64,000 bases of DNA, from NCBI RefSeq assembly GCF_008831285.2, contig NC_045142.1, positions 6,994,608-7,058,607 on the forward strand. The letters run 5' to 3'. Every line of letters begins with the position of its first letter. The stretch's first letter is position 1. The notes below the pieces were generated by a model. That model was not told the origin of the DNA. It ran no database searches and worked only from the letters and a program-made list of their open reading frames with translations. Source of the stretch: Nymphaea colorata (Eukaryota > Streptophyta > Magnoliopsida > Nymphaeales > Nymphaeaceae). The position numbers and the translations under genes are program-made. This document shows, one piece after another, positions 25,369-37,190 of the stretch.

Positions 25369-26033
25369 TGTTGGGTCAATGCTCTTATTGCCGCCATGGC
25401 CAATGATGAACCATTTAATTGTTAAGAACAAGACCCTCTCCCACTTTTGAGACAAAGAAAAAGAAAAACACACAAGGATTTTATGTGGTCTGAAGAGACC
25501 AAAGTCTTCGAACGTCCATGGCAGCACTGGTTTTTTTCCCCATCTCAGAACACAAATACAAGAGATGCCGGCTCTCTTAAGTTGGAGTTTAGGGCAGCAA
25601 ACAACGTTGCAAAAACAGCAAATTACAACGGATACCTTAGAAAATTAGAATCAAGCTCCACACTCGGATGGCAATGATGGAACGTCAGCTGCAAAAAAAT
25701 TGAACATTTAATTCATAGAGAGCCTTCTCCGATATGCCATCTTTGGAGATGACGACACCCGAGAAATTTCAGGGGAGATAGAGAGAGCAAGCAGTTGCAG
25801 GGAGGAGGATGAAGGCTCAATGGGGCAATAGCAGTCCGCGTTAGGAAGGACTAAGGAGGCGGTAGTGAGAGGACTCTCCCACTCGGCCGTGGATATTTGT
25901 TCCACGGGTGGAGAGGTTTCATGAAAGAACGTGAAATTTTTTGTTCTCTAAAAAAGTAGAGACAAATTGTTCTCTGTTGGTTTTCTTTTTCTGCTTTGTC
26001 TGGTGTTTGGTGCACCTCGTTCTTGATTAAACA
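25369..26033. mobile_element. Putative LTR fragment (copia-like), boundaries uncertain
   Basis: The stretch begins TGTTGG. Around 25467-25510 it carries an ACACACAAGGATTTTATGTG segment followed by a GTCCATGG-type motif. This resembles the ACACA..GATTTACGTGGTTCGG..CGTCCACGG block found in many plant copia LTRs. It ends near TTAAACA at 26033. I could not find a matching 5-bp target duplication or a partner LTR, so it is at best a diverged solo LTR. Confidence 0.3.
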
Positions 26034-26589
26034 CTATTCCTTAACATAAAGTTTATGCTACCAAATGCCCTCTAAGGGGCTGGTTGGCAATGAAAAGTTT
26101 GTTACTGTTCTTATTCATGAACGCACGAAGGCTGGAGCACCATGTTCTATGATCTTTGAAGCAAATTCATGAAACACTAACAAACTATTATTATTATCAT
26201 ACACTTCATGCCTTTCTGCATTCAGGTGCGGCTTGCTTGCCTTAAAACTCATTCCTATGCAGCTTACTTGCCTTGAAAGCTTGGCTACGTAGCAACATGA
26301 AACTGCAAGGTACTGATCCCCTAACTGGCTGCCCGAAGAAAGGCCAAATCTCTCCCTCCTTTCTTTAACTCCGGGTTCCAGAACTAGTTATTGATTTCCT
26401 CTTATTTTATGATCTGCAAAATAAAATCATGTTGAATAACGGTAAGTTTTAGATGATAATTAGATACCATGTCCATGATTCAGAAAGAGCGACTCAAATG
26501 AAAATCTGCAGATTACGCTTGAGTGGCATCCTCTGTATGAGAAAAGGGAAGCCCAAAATTTATATTGAAGAAAGTCCAGACGAGTTGGA

Positions 26590-26775
26590 AAGGAAACCAA
26601 ACCTAAACCCTCTTAAATGCAGCGGTAAAAGTTAGAACCCTTTGGTTGTACTTTTACAAAGCCCAGCTTGTCCGCTAGCTTGTAGCGGTTCAACCTACAC
26701 AAGAAATGACAACAGTGGGAATTGAACCATGAAACAGTCGAAGCCTGCACCATTAGACTGACCCATCATGCCCTT
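26590..26775 (-). mobile_element. tRNA-derived SINE-like element
   Basis: On the minus strand there is an A-box-like GGGTCAGTCTAATGG (about 26747-26761) and, downstream, a canonical B-box-like GGTTCAATTCC (about 26716-26726), the internal RNA polymerase III promoter arrangement of tRNA-derived SINEs. A body without coding potential follows and ends near AACTTTTACC, reminiscent of the Au-type SINEs of plants. The cloverleaf is not complete, so it is not a functional tRNA gene. Confidence 0.5.
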
Positions 26776-27026
26776 GTCGCCTTCTTTGCTGAATATTTGA
26801 TTCTTATATCGTCAAAATTCAGCTTTCATCCCATAAGGAATTTTGCGCACCAAAGTTGGTAAACGTAGAAGCATGGTTGCGTTCTTTGTGTGATGAATTT
26901 CTTTATGCACAATTGCAATTTCCTTTGTGTGCGTGTGCGTGCACACACACACACATATATATTTTTATATAATAACAAAAAGATACTATCAAAAATCAAA
27001 TTAATTTTTTTTTGTCAAGAACAGGT

Positions 27027-27215
27027 CAACCACACATTTTTCATTTAACTTGACACAATTGACAGGTAAGGCCATTTAAAGATTATTTATGTATATAACA
27101 CAGACAAATACACACGCATGAATATAACACATGAAAAAACCATAAAAAATGAAAAATTATTTATGTTACCAAGGACAACTCAACCACACATTTTTCATTA
27201 ACAGTTGGAAGTTGG
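27027..27215. repeat. Dispersed pair of CAACCACACATTTTTCATT repeats
   Basis: The motif CAACCACACATTTTTCATT occurs near 27027 and again near 27182. Each copy is followed within a few tens of bases by GACACAATTGACA. This is probably a decayed local duplication. Confidence 0.6.
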
Positions 27216-27267
27216 TCGACACAATTGACATAAATAAAGACAAATAAAAAAAATATCAGCTCCTGAT

Positions 27268-27325
27268 CTTTTCCAGATCAATCGTTGAGAGAAAAACTTT
27301 TCCAGATCAATCGTTGAGAGAAAAA
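27268..27325. repeat. 29-bp tandem duplication
   Basis: Two consecutive copies of a unit containing CTTTTCCAGATCAATCG and GAGAGAAAAA, with a period of 29 bp. A 14-bp duplication (CTTTTGACCACCTAT) follows near 27372-27400. Confidence 0.9.
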
Positions 27326-27450
27326 CAAAGAGAAAAAAATGTGAACTAAATTACCAAACTCTTTATTCTTCTTTTGACCACCTATCTTTTGACCACCTAT
27401 AGATCAAAGCTGATATTGCTCCTTATTTATCTAGTATTGCGTGTCTATCT

Positions 27451-27474
27451 CCTCTCTCTCTCTCTCTCTATCTC

Positions 27475-27521
<47 letters not shown>
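27451..27521. repeat. Compound (CT)n(AT)n microsatellite
   Basis: About 10 CT units followed, after a short interruption, by about 22 AT units. On the minus strand this reads (AT)n(AG)n, the same order as the other compound repeats here. Confidence 0.95.
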
Positions 27522-27523
<2 letters not shown>

Positions 27524-28886
27524 AGAATTTGGCAAATCTTTCTTGAAGCATACAACTGTGTCCTAGTGATTTATAGTCACATCGATTTGATTCTCAACTA
27601 TAAATCGCCATGCATAGAAGACATTTGTATGTTCCAAGAAAGACTTGCCAAATTCCCATACCTACTGCAATATCCATGCAAGTTATGAAGGAACTGAATC
27701 CACCTGAAAATCTTATTTTTGCCTTTATTTTTTCCTTTTCTTTTCCATTTCCAACTACAGGCGAATACCGCCTTAGTTACTTGCAATTTCATCTACGTAT
27801 TATCCACAGCTTCCATTTGGAGTCAAATCAAATGTAAATAACAAAAAGGCGATCCACTGAAATCTTCTTCTATCTTGGGTATTCGTATAAATGCAAATTT
27901 AGTATACATTTGTAGCATAAATAAATATATAGTAATGTTTAAATATATAGTAATGTTTACAAGCTTATTGTGCCTGCCTTCGTGATTGCGTGGCTCCTGT
28001 TGTTTCAGAAACTTGCTATGTGGACAAAAAGGGAATCTGGTCACGTCGCTTTAATTAACTTGTCCTCAAGTTCAGGAGAAAATGATATCCAGAAAAGGAA
28101 AAGACAAATTGCAGGAACAATTATCACTATCCATTACAACTTTGTTTACTTTTAAACCCCACCTCTGCATTTCTGATCCTCCGGCAGCACCTGCAACACC
28201 ATTGGGGTGTGAATTTGCTGGTGCAGTATAATAAAATTTAAGGAGCATTTTGAAAGTTTGGGGTATCAGAATTTGAAAAATGGACGACGCTTCAACTGAT
28301 AAACATGAAAGCTGCTTATGAAGCATTAGTAATGTGAAATTTCCCAACTATCGTTGGCAGCTGCACAATCCCCATAACGTGCGCATAGAGAGGTTGTCTG
28401 AATCATAACCATCATAAGAACAGTGGACCAGTAACTAACAAGACTGAAGACGGTTTGTCTGCATATGAAGAATGGTCATCATCAAGCAGACAAACTGTCA
28501 CAATCTGTCCTTACTTTTGGTACAACAAACTTCAAACACTGCAGGAACAAACATAAAGAATCACATATCTTTTGTGGATTTCTTTGTATTGTCCAAATCA
28601 TACAAAAATAACATGCAATTGATATTCACTCATAAAAATCCAAAAAACCTTTACATGCACTAATTATTAGCTACATGGACTGTGCAATCTAGAATATGCT
28701 CCGCTGGGCATGCATATGTACATCTCATATTGACATTCTCTTTATTGGACAAAAATTCCAAGGCAGACTTATCAAAGAAAATCATGTTGACCGTCCACAG
28801 AACCGGCCACAACGTGCCACTGTTTCTGGAATGAGGAAGTAAATTGGTCAGCGATGTGATCTGTGCATGTTTCTCTTAATACTTGG
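27522..28886. other. Intergenic DNA and 3' flank of the NT-C2 gene
   Basis: AT-rich sequence without a supported gene. The last few hundred bases before 28887 probably include the 3'-UTR of the minus-strand gene. Confidence 0.45.
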
Positions 28887-31059
28887 CTAGTCACAAAGAG
28901 ATGTATAATGGAACTCGATCTGCAGACGACGATGCAACATGTCTTCCCTGACTAATCCCTTTTTCATGTCAACTTGCAGTTCCCTCAGAGGCAAGGCTGC
29001 CAAAAACTTCTTGATAAATGCTTTGCAGGAAGTCCGTCCTTGGCTTATGATCTCCCTAACTAAATCTGCATCTTTTTCTGCCTTGGCTTGGTCTGAGGCA
29101 CTGTCACTTGTGTCCTGCAACTCCCTGTCAGGATTGCCTGGCTGCAATCCATAGACTGTTGTATCCTTGTCAAACTTCAACATGAAAGCTTGGTTGCAGC
29201 CCTCGTGTAGTCTTTCCCCAAGTGTGTCAATCAAGTAAATAGTCTCCATTTCCACTTTCAGGAGGAAAAAATGATCATTCCAGCTAACAATGTAAACACT
29301 CCCTTCAGGTCCAACGTTATTGACAAGTTCTTCCCATATACTGTCAAAGCTCATTGCCCCCTCCAGAAAATCGAAGGTCTCTGTCATGTCATCTGGCACA
29401 AAGAATCCAATATATGACATTTCTGAAACAACTGAGAGCGGGCGCACTTTTGCTTCAAGGACAGTGTCAATATCGAAGTGCTTGTCCGAGAACCTCTCCA
29501 TGTGAGTCTCATTTTCACAGAGCTTTCTCCACTCCAATGATCCTTCTCTTATCAACTGGTCAAATTGGCATTTCAGAGGCAGAGTCTCTTTGTTCCTGTG
29601 AAGCCAATCAGCTATAACAGCAACAAGAACAGCACAGGCACCATCTCCGGCTACCTTCTCGCTGCACTGATCGACTGATGCGAAGAAGGTACTCGTGAAC
29701 AGTTCCGACTGCCCATCCCTGCTAACCAGTAGTTTCTTTTCCCAAGATCCAACCTCAAAGGAATTATCATCATCAAATCCTGATGTTGGGGAAGGGATTT
29801 TACTTGGGCTTGATGATGCTGATTGCTGATTTGGTTGATTACGCCGATCATCGTCGATATCATCACCGCCATGTTCGCAGTCCTTCTTAAGTAATGGTAT
29901 ACCTTTGTGTCGGTAAGACCCTCTGAAACTTGCGGTTTTCCATGAAAGGAGGTTGAAGAGCGTAGCCCTTGGAGCAGTTTGACAATCAGAGGCTGATGTA
30001 GGACCTTCCCGGCTTTCGATCCTGTCGCCTTCCTGATTTCTGATTTGTATTCCGACCAAAAGATTTGTTTCGGCTATGTTGCCATAACCAAATTCAGGCT
30101 CCTCTTCGGATGAAGAAGAAGATGACGATTCAGTACCTGTAAGTTCCTTCGACTGCTCCGGGGTGAATCTGCAGTCGCTGGTCCCATCATACTCTGAAGA
30201 ATTTTGTTTCTCTGCTTCACGTTCAATTGCTTTAGCCATTTCCTTCCCCCGTGAAATCACAAATTGAGACCCATCGTCGATTTGGGAAAGACCTTTGCAC
30301 GATCCGCCGGAGGAGAAAAGAGATTTTGCACGGGTGATCATGGTTCTCCTCTTAGTTTTGATCTCAGACAAAGCAAGCGTCATCTGGAAATTTTGGAGGC
30401 GGCAGATATGTATGAGATCATTTAGAAGGAGAAGGTTACACAAAATGAGAGTGAAGGGAGAGAGAGAGAGAGAGAGAGAGAACTTACCGTCAATTCGGTT
30501 TCCATGGTAGATCCTCCAACATTGCAACAAACTGGAATCTGAATGGTCCTTTTCGAACAATCCAGAGTGACAAACTCTGCCAGGTCCAACATAACTTTGC
30601 CGAGAACTGATGTCCTGCTATCTGAATCTTGAGCCAAACCCTGTCCAATGTGAATATACCAAATTTAAATAATTGCGCAGATTCGGCATAACTCATGAAA
30701 TCACTTTGTTCTCGAATAGCCTTAAAAGATTTACTCACATGAACCTCGAGATGAATGTCCCAACTTGATGAGCATCTCGTGTTCAGAAACTTCAGCTTGC
30801 ATATATGATCAAATGATTCGTTCCAATTAACAGAGCCATCACCTTGAACGCATTGCGTGGCCGTCGTATTTCTAACCGATTTTGACCGGTACCCAGCTCG
30901 ATTTCGCCGTCCTTTCCATTGGATCTGCAATATGATGCTGTAATTCTCCCGTTTCTCGCCGTCGCCGATCGTCAGACCTTTGATGCCATGAACCAAGAGA
31001 TTGAGCTCGAAGCTCCTGTAATTTGCAGATCCAGACCAAGCCTTCAACTTCCTCCCCAT
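28887..31059 (-). CDS. Plant NT-C2 domain protein (EEIG1/EHBP1 N-terminal-like), function unknown
   Basis: Three exons on the minus strand: 30739-31059, 30488-30640 and 28887-30383. All junctions are in phase 0, giving 656 residues. Exons 1-2 (residues 1-158) encode an NT-type C2 fold (YRSFELNLLVHGIKGL, a WKG motif, and GKVMLDLAEFVTL near 126-138). Such folds may bind membranes or protein partners. A Ser- and acid-rich linker follows, with a run of seven serines. The conserved C-terminal half carries the motifs FFASVDQCSEKVAGDGACAV, EGSLEWRKLCENE, AMSFDSIWEEL, VYIVSWNDHFFLLKVE and DTLGERLHEGCNQAF, and ends RLQIEFHYT. This layout matches the uncharacterised Arabidopsis family that includes At5g04860 and At2g25460. 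The start ATG at 31059 directly precedes the C2 fold. The biochemical role is not established. Confidence 0.88.
30459..30480. repeat. (GA)n tract in intron 2 of the NT-C2 gene
   Basis: About 11 GA units on the plus strand. As CT repeats on the coding strand they lie directly downstream of the exon 2 donor (GTAAGT). Confidence 0.9.
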
Positions 31060-32585
31060 GACAATCCTCTGATACAACCTACGAAAACGCCACCGGAAAC
31101 ATAGAATTCTCCTACCACTCTATCTGGTCAAAAGGCAGAGAAGATTGTTCGCCTCCCGGAACTAGAAATCATGGATTTTTCATGTTGGTATCCTCTGTTA
31201 AGACTCCCCTGCGCGAGGAAAAGTCATGGCGTCACCTTGTGAAAGCCGTTGGGGGTCAATTTCCAACTCAGGAAGCAATCCGGAAATTTCTACCCTACTT
31301 CTCGAACCGAAGGAAAATTTCCTGGATAATTGACCTGTTCAAAGAGGTGAAACGGGATTGGTTCCTTACCCTCATATATATCTGCATTCAATGGCAGATC
31401 CTTCCACCTTTTCTTCTATCATCTCCAACAAAATTTCAAAGAGATTAGTGTCTCCCTGTCGTCTAGATTCTGGACAAGGAAGCTGATCATCAATGATGAA
31501 TTGGGTTGTCGAGTTCACCCTCATTTAGAGCCAAATTTGAACCGTTACAGAAAATGGGTCCGACCGCTACAGTAGTCTTTTGCTTTCTTATGGATCACCC
31601 TTGCCCCTGGTTTGGACATTGCCCATTGTTGAGTTCATCATGAGAAAATTTATGATGTTGCCCAGACGTTTGATCTTGCCAATCCGCGTTTCAAGAGCAA
31701 TAATATATTGCACCAACTTGGCTGCCAACTTTTAGAATCACACCTGTCAAGAAACCCCAGAAAAAATTATGATGTTTGGCTTTATATCTCCAGACCGTTG
31801 ATCTCACAGAATTTATGTTCATGATTACCGCATTCATATGATATGCTCAACTTTTAGCAAGAATTTTTCTTTCTAATCTAGAGAGAGATAAAGGGGACAA
31901 CTCATGACAACGTGGATATTTTTGCATGCTTTTCTGTCTTTGACCGGGTATATCAAGTGGGGATAATATTGTGTGTATTTGGTGCAACCAGAATGACTCA
32001 AAGAGTGCTTTTCTTTCAAGAAACTGAGGTTGCTTTCTGAGAAGATTTGGTAATCTAGCTCTTGTTTTCTGCCCTTTTCATTATCATTTATCATCATAGT
32101 TGTTGTTATTGTTATTATTTCTGCATGCTTTTGTGAAAGCGTGGACTTTAGGTTTCCCTTTGCACGTTGAGAGAGGAACCGATCTCTTTCCTCGTCTTTC
32201 TGCAATTTTTTATATTTTCCTGAGAAAGCTCATTCCTGTGGGATGGAAGGCGTTGACCTGAGAAAGGGAATCTGGTGAGAGCAACTTTCGTAGGAAACCG
32301 GCCTTCTGTGATCTTCCGGATTATTTCCTTTATATTTAATTTGATTTTTTTTTTTTGGTGCTGAATGGTTCAAATGATGAGGGTGTCCGTTCCACGGTCT
32401 CCGTGTTGGTTTTCTGATTAGAAACGGTCAAGTTCCTGAGTGGCGTTTGGGGGGAGATGCAGAAGAATAGGAAATTTATTTCGATCCCTTTTTAATATAT
32501 CTTTTGCTCCCTTTTTTTATCGTTTAACGCTGATGGGACAGAGAAAATTACGCATTTTTTTATGTTTTATCTTTCTCAAGCCTCA

Positions 32586-32589
<4 letters not shown>
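31060..32589. other. Promoter side of the NT-C2 gene and intergenic DNA
   Basis: The region near 31060-31400 should contain the leader and promoter of the minus-strand gene, but no clear TATA box could be assigned. No further gene is seen; open frames are short and lack domains. Confidence 0.4.

Positions 32590-32641
<52 letters not shown>
32590..32641. repeat. (TA)n microsatellite
   Basis: About 26 uninterrupted TA units in intergenic DNA. Confidence 0.95.
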
Positions 32642-32644
<3 letters not shown>

Positions 32645-32922
32645 TCGTTTCCATTTTAAACCAAGATTTAGGTAAAAAGGAGTTTTTTTAATATCGATTG
32701 AAGCATACCGGCCGATCCGTATCATGTGATCAGGATACTTATATATTTGTTTTACATTTTTAAATCAAGTTAAAATTGGTTAAAACATTTTTAAATTACA
32801 AAAAGTTGGCACAGACCAATATGGTCGTCAAAGTTATATTTTTCTTTTTAGTGAGCGGGGAGAGCCGTTGACTAGAGTCAAAGCACTCTATCTAATTTTT
32901 TGTCTTTAGAGCTGGACATAGC

Positions 32923-33045
32923 CTTGGGCCGGCCCGGAGCTCATTTTGGCAGCCCGGTTTGTCTTGGGCTCGGTTTATTTAATATATATATATATATATA
33001 TAAAGATTATGGCCCGGCCCAAAAGCCGGAGGCTCGCTCTTACTT
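32923..33045. repeat. GGCCCGG-rich repeat fragment split by (TA)n
   Basis: GGGCCGGCCCGGAGC and CAGCCCGG motifs at about 32935-32970 and GGCCCGGCCC near 33011-33020 surround a short TA run (about 32982-33001). GC-rich motifs of this type in AT-rich intergenic DNA suggest a small decayed DNA transposon; no ends were resolved. Confidence 0.4.
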
Positions 33046-33389
33046 GTCTTCCTAGTAGGATAGACTCTTTAGTTACGTAAAGTTCTATTTTCTTTAAAGC
33101 AACTCTTCATGGATCAAGGCAACGGATACATTAGCGAAATACGTATGTGTATGTTGAGTCTTTGACCTTCTTAAATATCTTAAGTCTATTCAACCTGCTA
33201 CGTAGTAGATGAACTTTTTTTCATGGCATTGTTTACAAGTTTATCATAAACAAGTGCTCATAGTTGAGAGCCGTTTTGAGCGGATTATAGCGATGCACAT
33301 GTCACATCTACGAGGATGGTTTCATTAAGAGATCTTAATCGGCAGAACGTGCCACATCTTGGACTTGCTGCTACAGTTTATAGGCAACT

Positions 33390-33396
<7 letters not shown>

Positions 33397-33487
<91 letters not shown>

Positions 33488-33491
33488 GAGA
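33397..33491. repeat. Compound (TA)n(GA)n microsatellite
   Basis: About 27 TA units followed by about 20 GA units, interrupted once. It sits at the edge of a dispersed repeat (about 33492-33760) related to sequence next to the microsatellite at 21225-21313. Confidence 0.95.
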
Positions 33492-33760
33492 ATAGCACTT
33501 AGGTAAGAGACAAAAATCAGACTTAACAAAAAATATTTTAAACAAAATGTGAACAACTTAATGTGCTTATAAACATTTAGCTTTAAAGTTTTAGTTCAAG
33601 TTATTTTTGTGAAATACTATCAAAATTTCATGTTATTTGAGCCGTCCAATTTTTATTATTAAAAAAATTATTAAAGTAAAAAAATAGTTAACTTAATGCA
33701 TGTTTCTCATCAAATCGCTCTTAAGACCACATTTATAAAGTGATGGATGGCTAAGATAAA
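33492..33760. repeat. Dispersed AT-rich repeat adjoining a compound microsatellite
   Basis: The ACTTAGGTAAGAGACAAAAA segment that follows the microsatellite resembles ACTTGGGTAAGGGAAAAA after the microsatellite at 21225-21313. A second block, ATGTTTCTCATCAAATCGCT at 33699-33718, matches the reverse complement of sequence at 21409-21436. TTAGTTCAAGTT..TGTGAAA.ACTAT near 33590 recurs near 37620-37650. These suggest three diverged copies of one non-autonomous element. Confidence 0.45.
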
Positions 33761-34729
33761 AACAAGGGAAAAAAAAAAGATGATGAACATTTTCATCATT
33801 TGGTATTAGCTCGCACCTTTTTTTTCATATTTTTATCTCAACCATTCATTTGCATCAAATAGACGGACCTGGTTAGATGACTGGGTAACTCTGAATGGCG
33901 AGAGATAGTTGAAGCAAGGTAAAATCTATTAGGTTGCGTCTTCAAAATGGTATTTAAGGCGTATTTAGGTGACAGTCAAAATTGAGTTTGTGAAATGCCC
34001 AAGTTATAAATAACCTGACTCTTCCCCATGTTACTTGTCTTGTCCACCAAACACAAACACACAGACCAAGTTGCCACAAAACATGTTTTTCACAAACAGC
34101 CGCTTTACAAAGTGTCAACCAAACACGACCTGAATATATTTTTCCAATCTGGAGATTCCAAGTCCAACTTTTTTAAAAGATGAAGACACACAAGAAAATT
34201 TCTGACATAATCTCAAAATTCCAAAGAATAATAATGGTATTAAAAAAAGTTCTATCTCTTCATTATTATTGCAATAATTGGATGACATTTTTCACCAATT
34301 TGTCCGCAATAATTACAATAAAACTTGTACAGCGGCTGCCAATTATGGGTGTTCAATATAACATCCAAATCCAATTAATTAGTGTTTTCAAAAATCAAGT
34401 TGTGGTCTTCCCCACATGGAAGACAATGGATCATTGGTTTGGTAAGAAAATGAAAACTTATAGTTGTTCTAACTTCTGTATGAAGGAAACCAATGGCGCC
34501 TCACATTTGCAAATGTACTCAAAATGCAACCCTCATTATAAACTTACCTACTTTCTACCCCATTTGCTGTTGATAAATTTCTTCATTCTCTTGACCGCTT
34601 TTGCACAAATTGTTGGGTTTTGTCATTTTTCTGGTGTACTAGTTTGATTCTGGCGCGACCTATCCTGCATTATTGATTATCTTCTGGTGGGGTGTTTTTA
34701 GAAATTGGATTACAAATCTACAACGTTTC
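33761..34729. other. Intergenic DNA, no gene seen
   Basis: AT-rich sequence. The open frame at 34180-34647 (155 codons) has no recognisable domain, and its low-complexity composition argues against a gene. Confidence 0.4.
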
Positions 34730-35010
34730 GAATTTAGTTTTGAATTCGATTTTAGATAAAATATCCAACCAGATTCAAATTTAAATGTAAAGTTAGTTTT
34801 AGATAAATATTCTATATGTAATATTCATACATTTGGAACGTCTGTTTTTGAAATGTAGTATGCATTTTGGATTCGATTGTGTATTTAAAGCCTGATTCAG
34901 ATTCTGTTTTAAGTTTAAAAGTTTGATTCGGATTTTGAATTCAAAATTCTTGGATACGGCGTACACTTTTCTTCATTTGCATTTGTATGTTAATTCAAAT
35001 CTGATCTATG
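34730..35010. mobile_element. Degraded relic related to MITE family A
   Basis: The stretch repeats GATTCGATTT, GATTCAAATTTAAA and GATTCGGATTTTGAATTC, and contains TTTAGATAAATATTCTATAT. The same vocabulary fills the interior of the elements at 40233-40683 and 48378-48773. No terminal repeats or target duplication were recognised. Confidence 0.4.
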
Positions 35011-35258
35011 AACGTTCCTGTTTAGAACAGGATATCGGTGTATTTCACTTTGTCGTTTAAAAGTAAAGTGTAAAAAAATGACTAAATTAATGTCATTGAT
35101 ACTTAGTCTAGTGTGTGTTTGCAATAGTATAAGAACCAAATGTCTCACTAATACACTTGAGCACTTTATCGAAGCAATAAACACCAAGAAATTTTTTAAG
35201 ATATTTTGTTCAGGTGACAAAATGTTGTTGTGAACGTAAAAAACACAAGATTGGCCCA

Positions 35259-35326
35259 TAGTTTTTTCCTTTTCAATTATTTTTAAACATTATAGTTTTT
35301 TCCTTTTCAATTATTTTTAAACATTA
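35259..35326. repeat. 34-bp tandem duplication
   Basis: Two exact consecutive copies of a unit beginning TAGTTTTTTCCTTTTCAATT and ending AAACATTA. Confidence 0.95.
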
Positions 35327-36947
35327 GGTAAGGAAGAAGATGGACCAAGATTGGCGCTGTGGCATTTATTGATGCATTTATCAAATTTAGACCACAATGT
35401 GTATCTTTTTGTTTACCATAGTCATTCTAAGGAGATACTATTACTTGCTTGTGATCCACCATTGTTGTTAAATCCACTTTTTTTTTTTTTTTTGCATCAA
35501 ATGGTTTCAGAACTTCAGAGATTCGGTCAAATCAAATTGAATGGCAATTATTTTCTGCGAACAGAAATTTTTATTAGAGTAGCTCATTAGATAATCGAAC
35601 ACTTGTTAAAAAATTATGGAAATGAAACAAGTGCATGTGAATGTATTTAAGACCAGCAGAAGGGAAATCAACCATCCCAGTAAAAGGCGGAAGCCTCTCC
35701 TCCTTTTCTCCGCCGATCGGGGCTCAAAGACGTGTCGGCGCTTGAGCGGTACTTCATTAATCTTGAAAATAATGTAGAAACAACAGAAAGAGGGAAATAG
35801 TTGACTGGAACAGTTACTATGAATCCCTTTATGATATTTTTACCTAAAAATGCTCCCCCCATTACTTTAGCTTCAAGGTGAAGAGAACCAAATAGAAATA
35901 ATGCCAAAGACCAAGAAAGAAGAAAACTAGGCCAAACGTGCAACAAACACTAGGTATTCTTCTTGGTGTCAATGAAGTTGGAGTTTACTTATATAGCTTA
36001 AGTACCAGTCTTGGCACTGTATCGGTAGCATGGTTGGCAAACTCGTCCGGGGAATCGCTTGAGTCAGCTCAGGTTGCCAACAAATCTGGCCATGGGTCAA
36101 GGCTTGGCCCGACTCCTCCGAAATTGTAGTAAAAATACATTATGGTTATTTGAATACTCGATCGAGTTGACCAACTCTCACTAAGTTGATGAGTAAACTC
36201 GTTGACCCAGTAATCCAGTCATATGCCGATCCGAATCCAAATCATATGATCAGTCGAGATTTGGATTGTTATTGGTAGGAAAGAAAGTTGAACCTTACCC
36301 TCATGTTGTAAACATTTGTATCGGTACACAGTATTGGCAAATATGCATCACTGCGTATCGGCCCATGTCATGCACCTTATTTTTCTCTTTTTTGGAGCAA
36401 AAAAATAATGTAAATATTTTCAATTGATTTAGAAATGGAAAATTATAAATCCTCACTGTCCCTGCATTGTATCGGCGAGAGGCGTACATAATGTGTATCG
36501 GCCGACATGGGCCGATTCGTTAATAAAAGTGCACCCAAAAAAAATATCCTAATAAAATTTTTAAAACTAGTTGCAGAAACTACTTAATTATATAAAAACT
36601 TCTGTATCTCTCTATGTGGCTTGTACTAGAAACTTGTGACTTGTCCTTTATCTTCTTGGATATGGGGAGCTTTCTTTTTTTTTTTAAATTCCATAGAATT
36701 GGCTGTCTCTAGGCATGATTGTCCATTGTTGGTATATGGCAGATAGCTCTACCCAAGCAACATAAAGCATATTCTTTGTACTTGCTTGACAGAAACTCAT
36801 GGACAAGGAGAAAGGTTGATCCGTGAGGATATAACACAGCAGGCAGTTGCCTACCCTGAATCCTACTTCCGTCAACTATCAGACACTATCACTTGTTTCT
36901 AACTGCGGCAACCTATCGTTTGGCACCATCTAAATAGTTTCTCTTTA
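35327..36947. other. Intergenic DNA with transposon remnants
   Basis: A segment at about 36000-36260 is rich in GACTCG/GAGTTGACC motifs. Another at about 36315-36520 has GTATCGG near both ends (GTATCGGTAC at the left, GTGTATCGGCCGAC at the right), suggesting small inverted-repeat elements. No gene is supported. Confidence 0.35.
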
Positions 36948-37190
36948 TTCCTAAAGAGGTTGGTGTAATGGACATGGCGAGGGCCAATAGGCGACCAATT
37001 TTTGTTTCAACTCTCATAACCTCAATTCTTTGTAAGGAAGTGGGGGTGGCACCGATATGCAAGCTTAAGCATGGTGTTTTGTCACCTCTAGCCACTGAAA
37101 GCAATCCTAGGCGCTTGCGTCTTGCCTGGGCCGGTGAGACTAGCGTCTTGCTCACCCCAATAATTTTTTCTTTCAAAAAATTGCTTACAT
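36948..37190 (+). mobile_element. Possible SINE-like element
   Basis: GAGGTTGGTGTAATGG (about 36956-36971) resembles an RNA polymerase III A box, and TGTTTCAACTC (about 37004-37014) is a weak B-box-like match. The body is GC-richer than its surroundings and non-coding. The boxes are imperfect and no target duplication was found. Confidence 0.25.

Noticed and set aside
28939..29617. Plus-strand open frames of 61-87 codons.
   Set aside because: They are antisense shadows of the long third exon of the NT-C2 gene.
34180..34647. 155-codon plus-strand open frame.
   Set aside because: No recognisable domain, no upstream promoter features and AT-driven composition; treated as chance.
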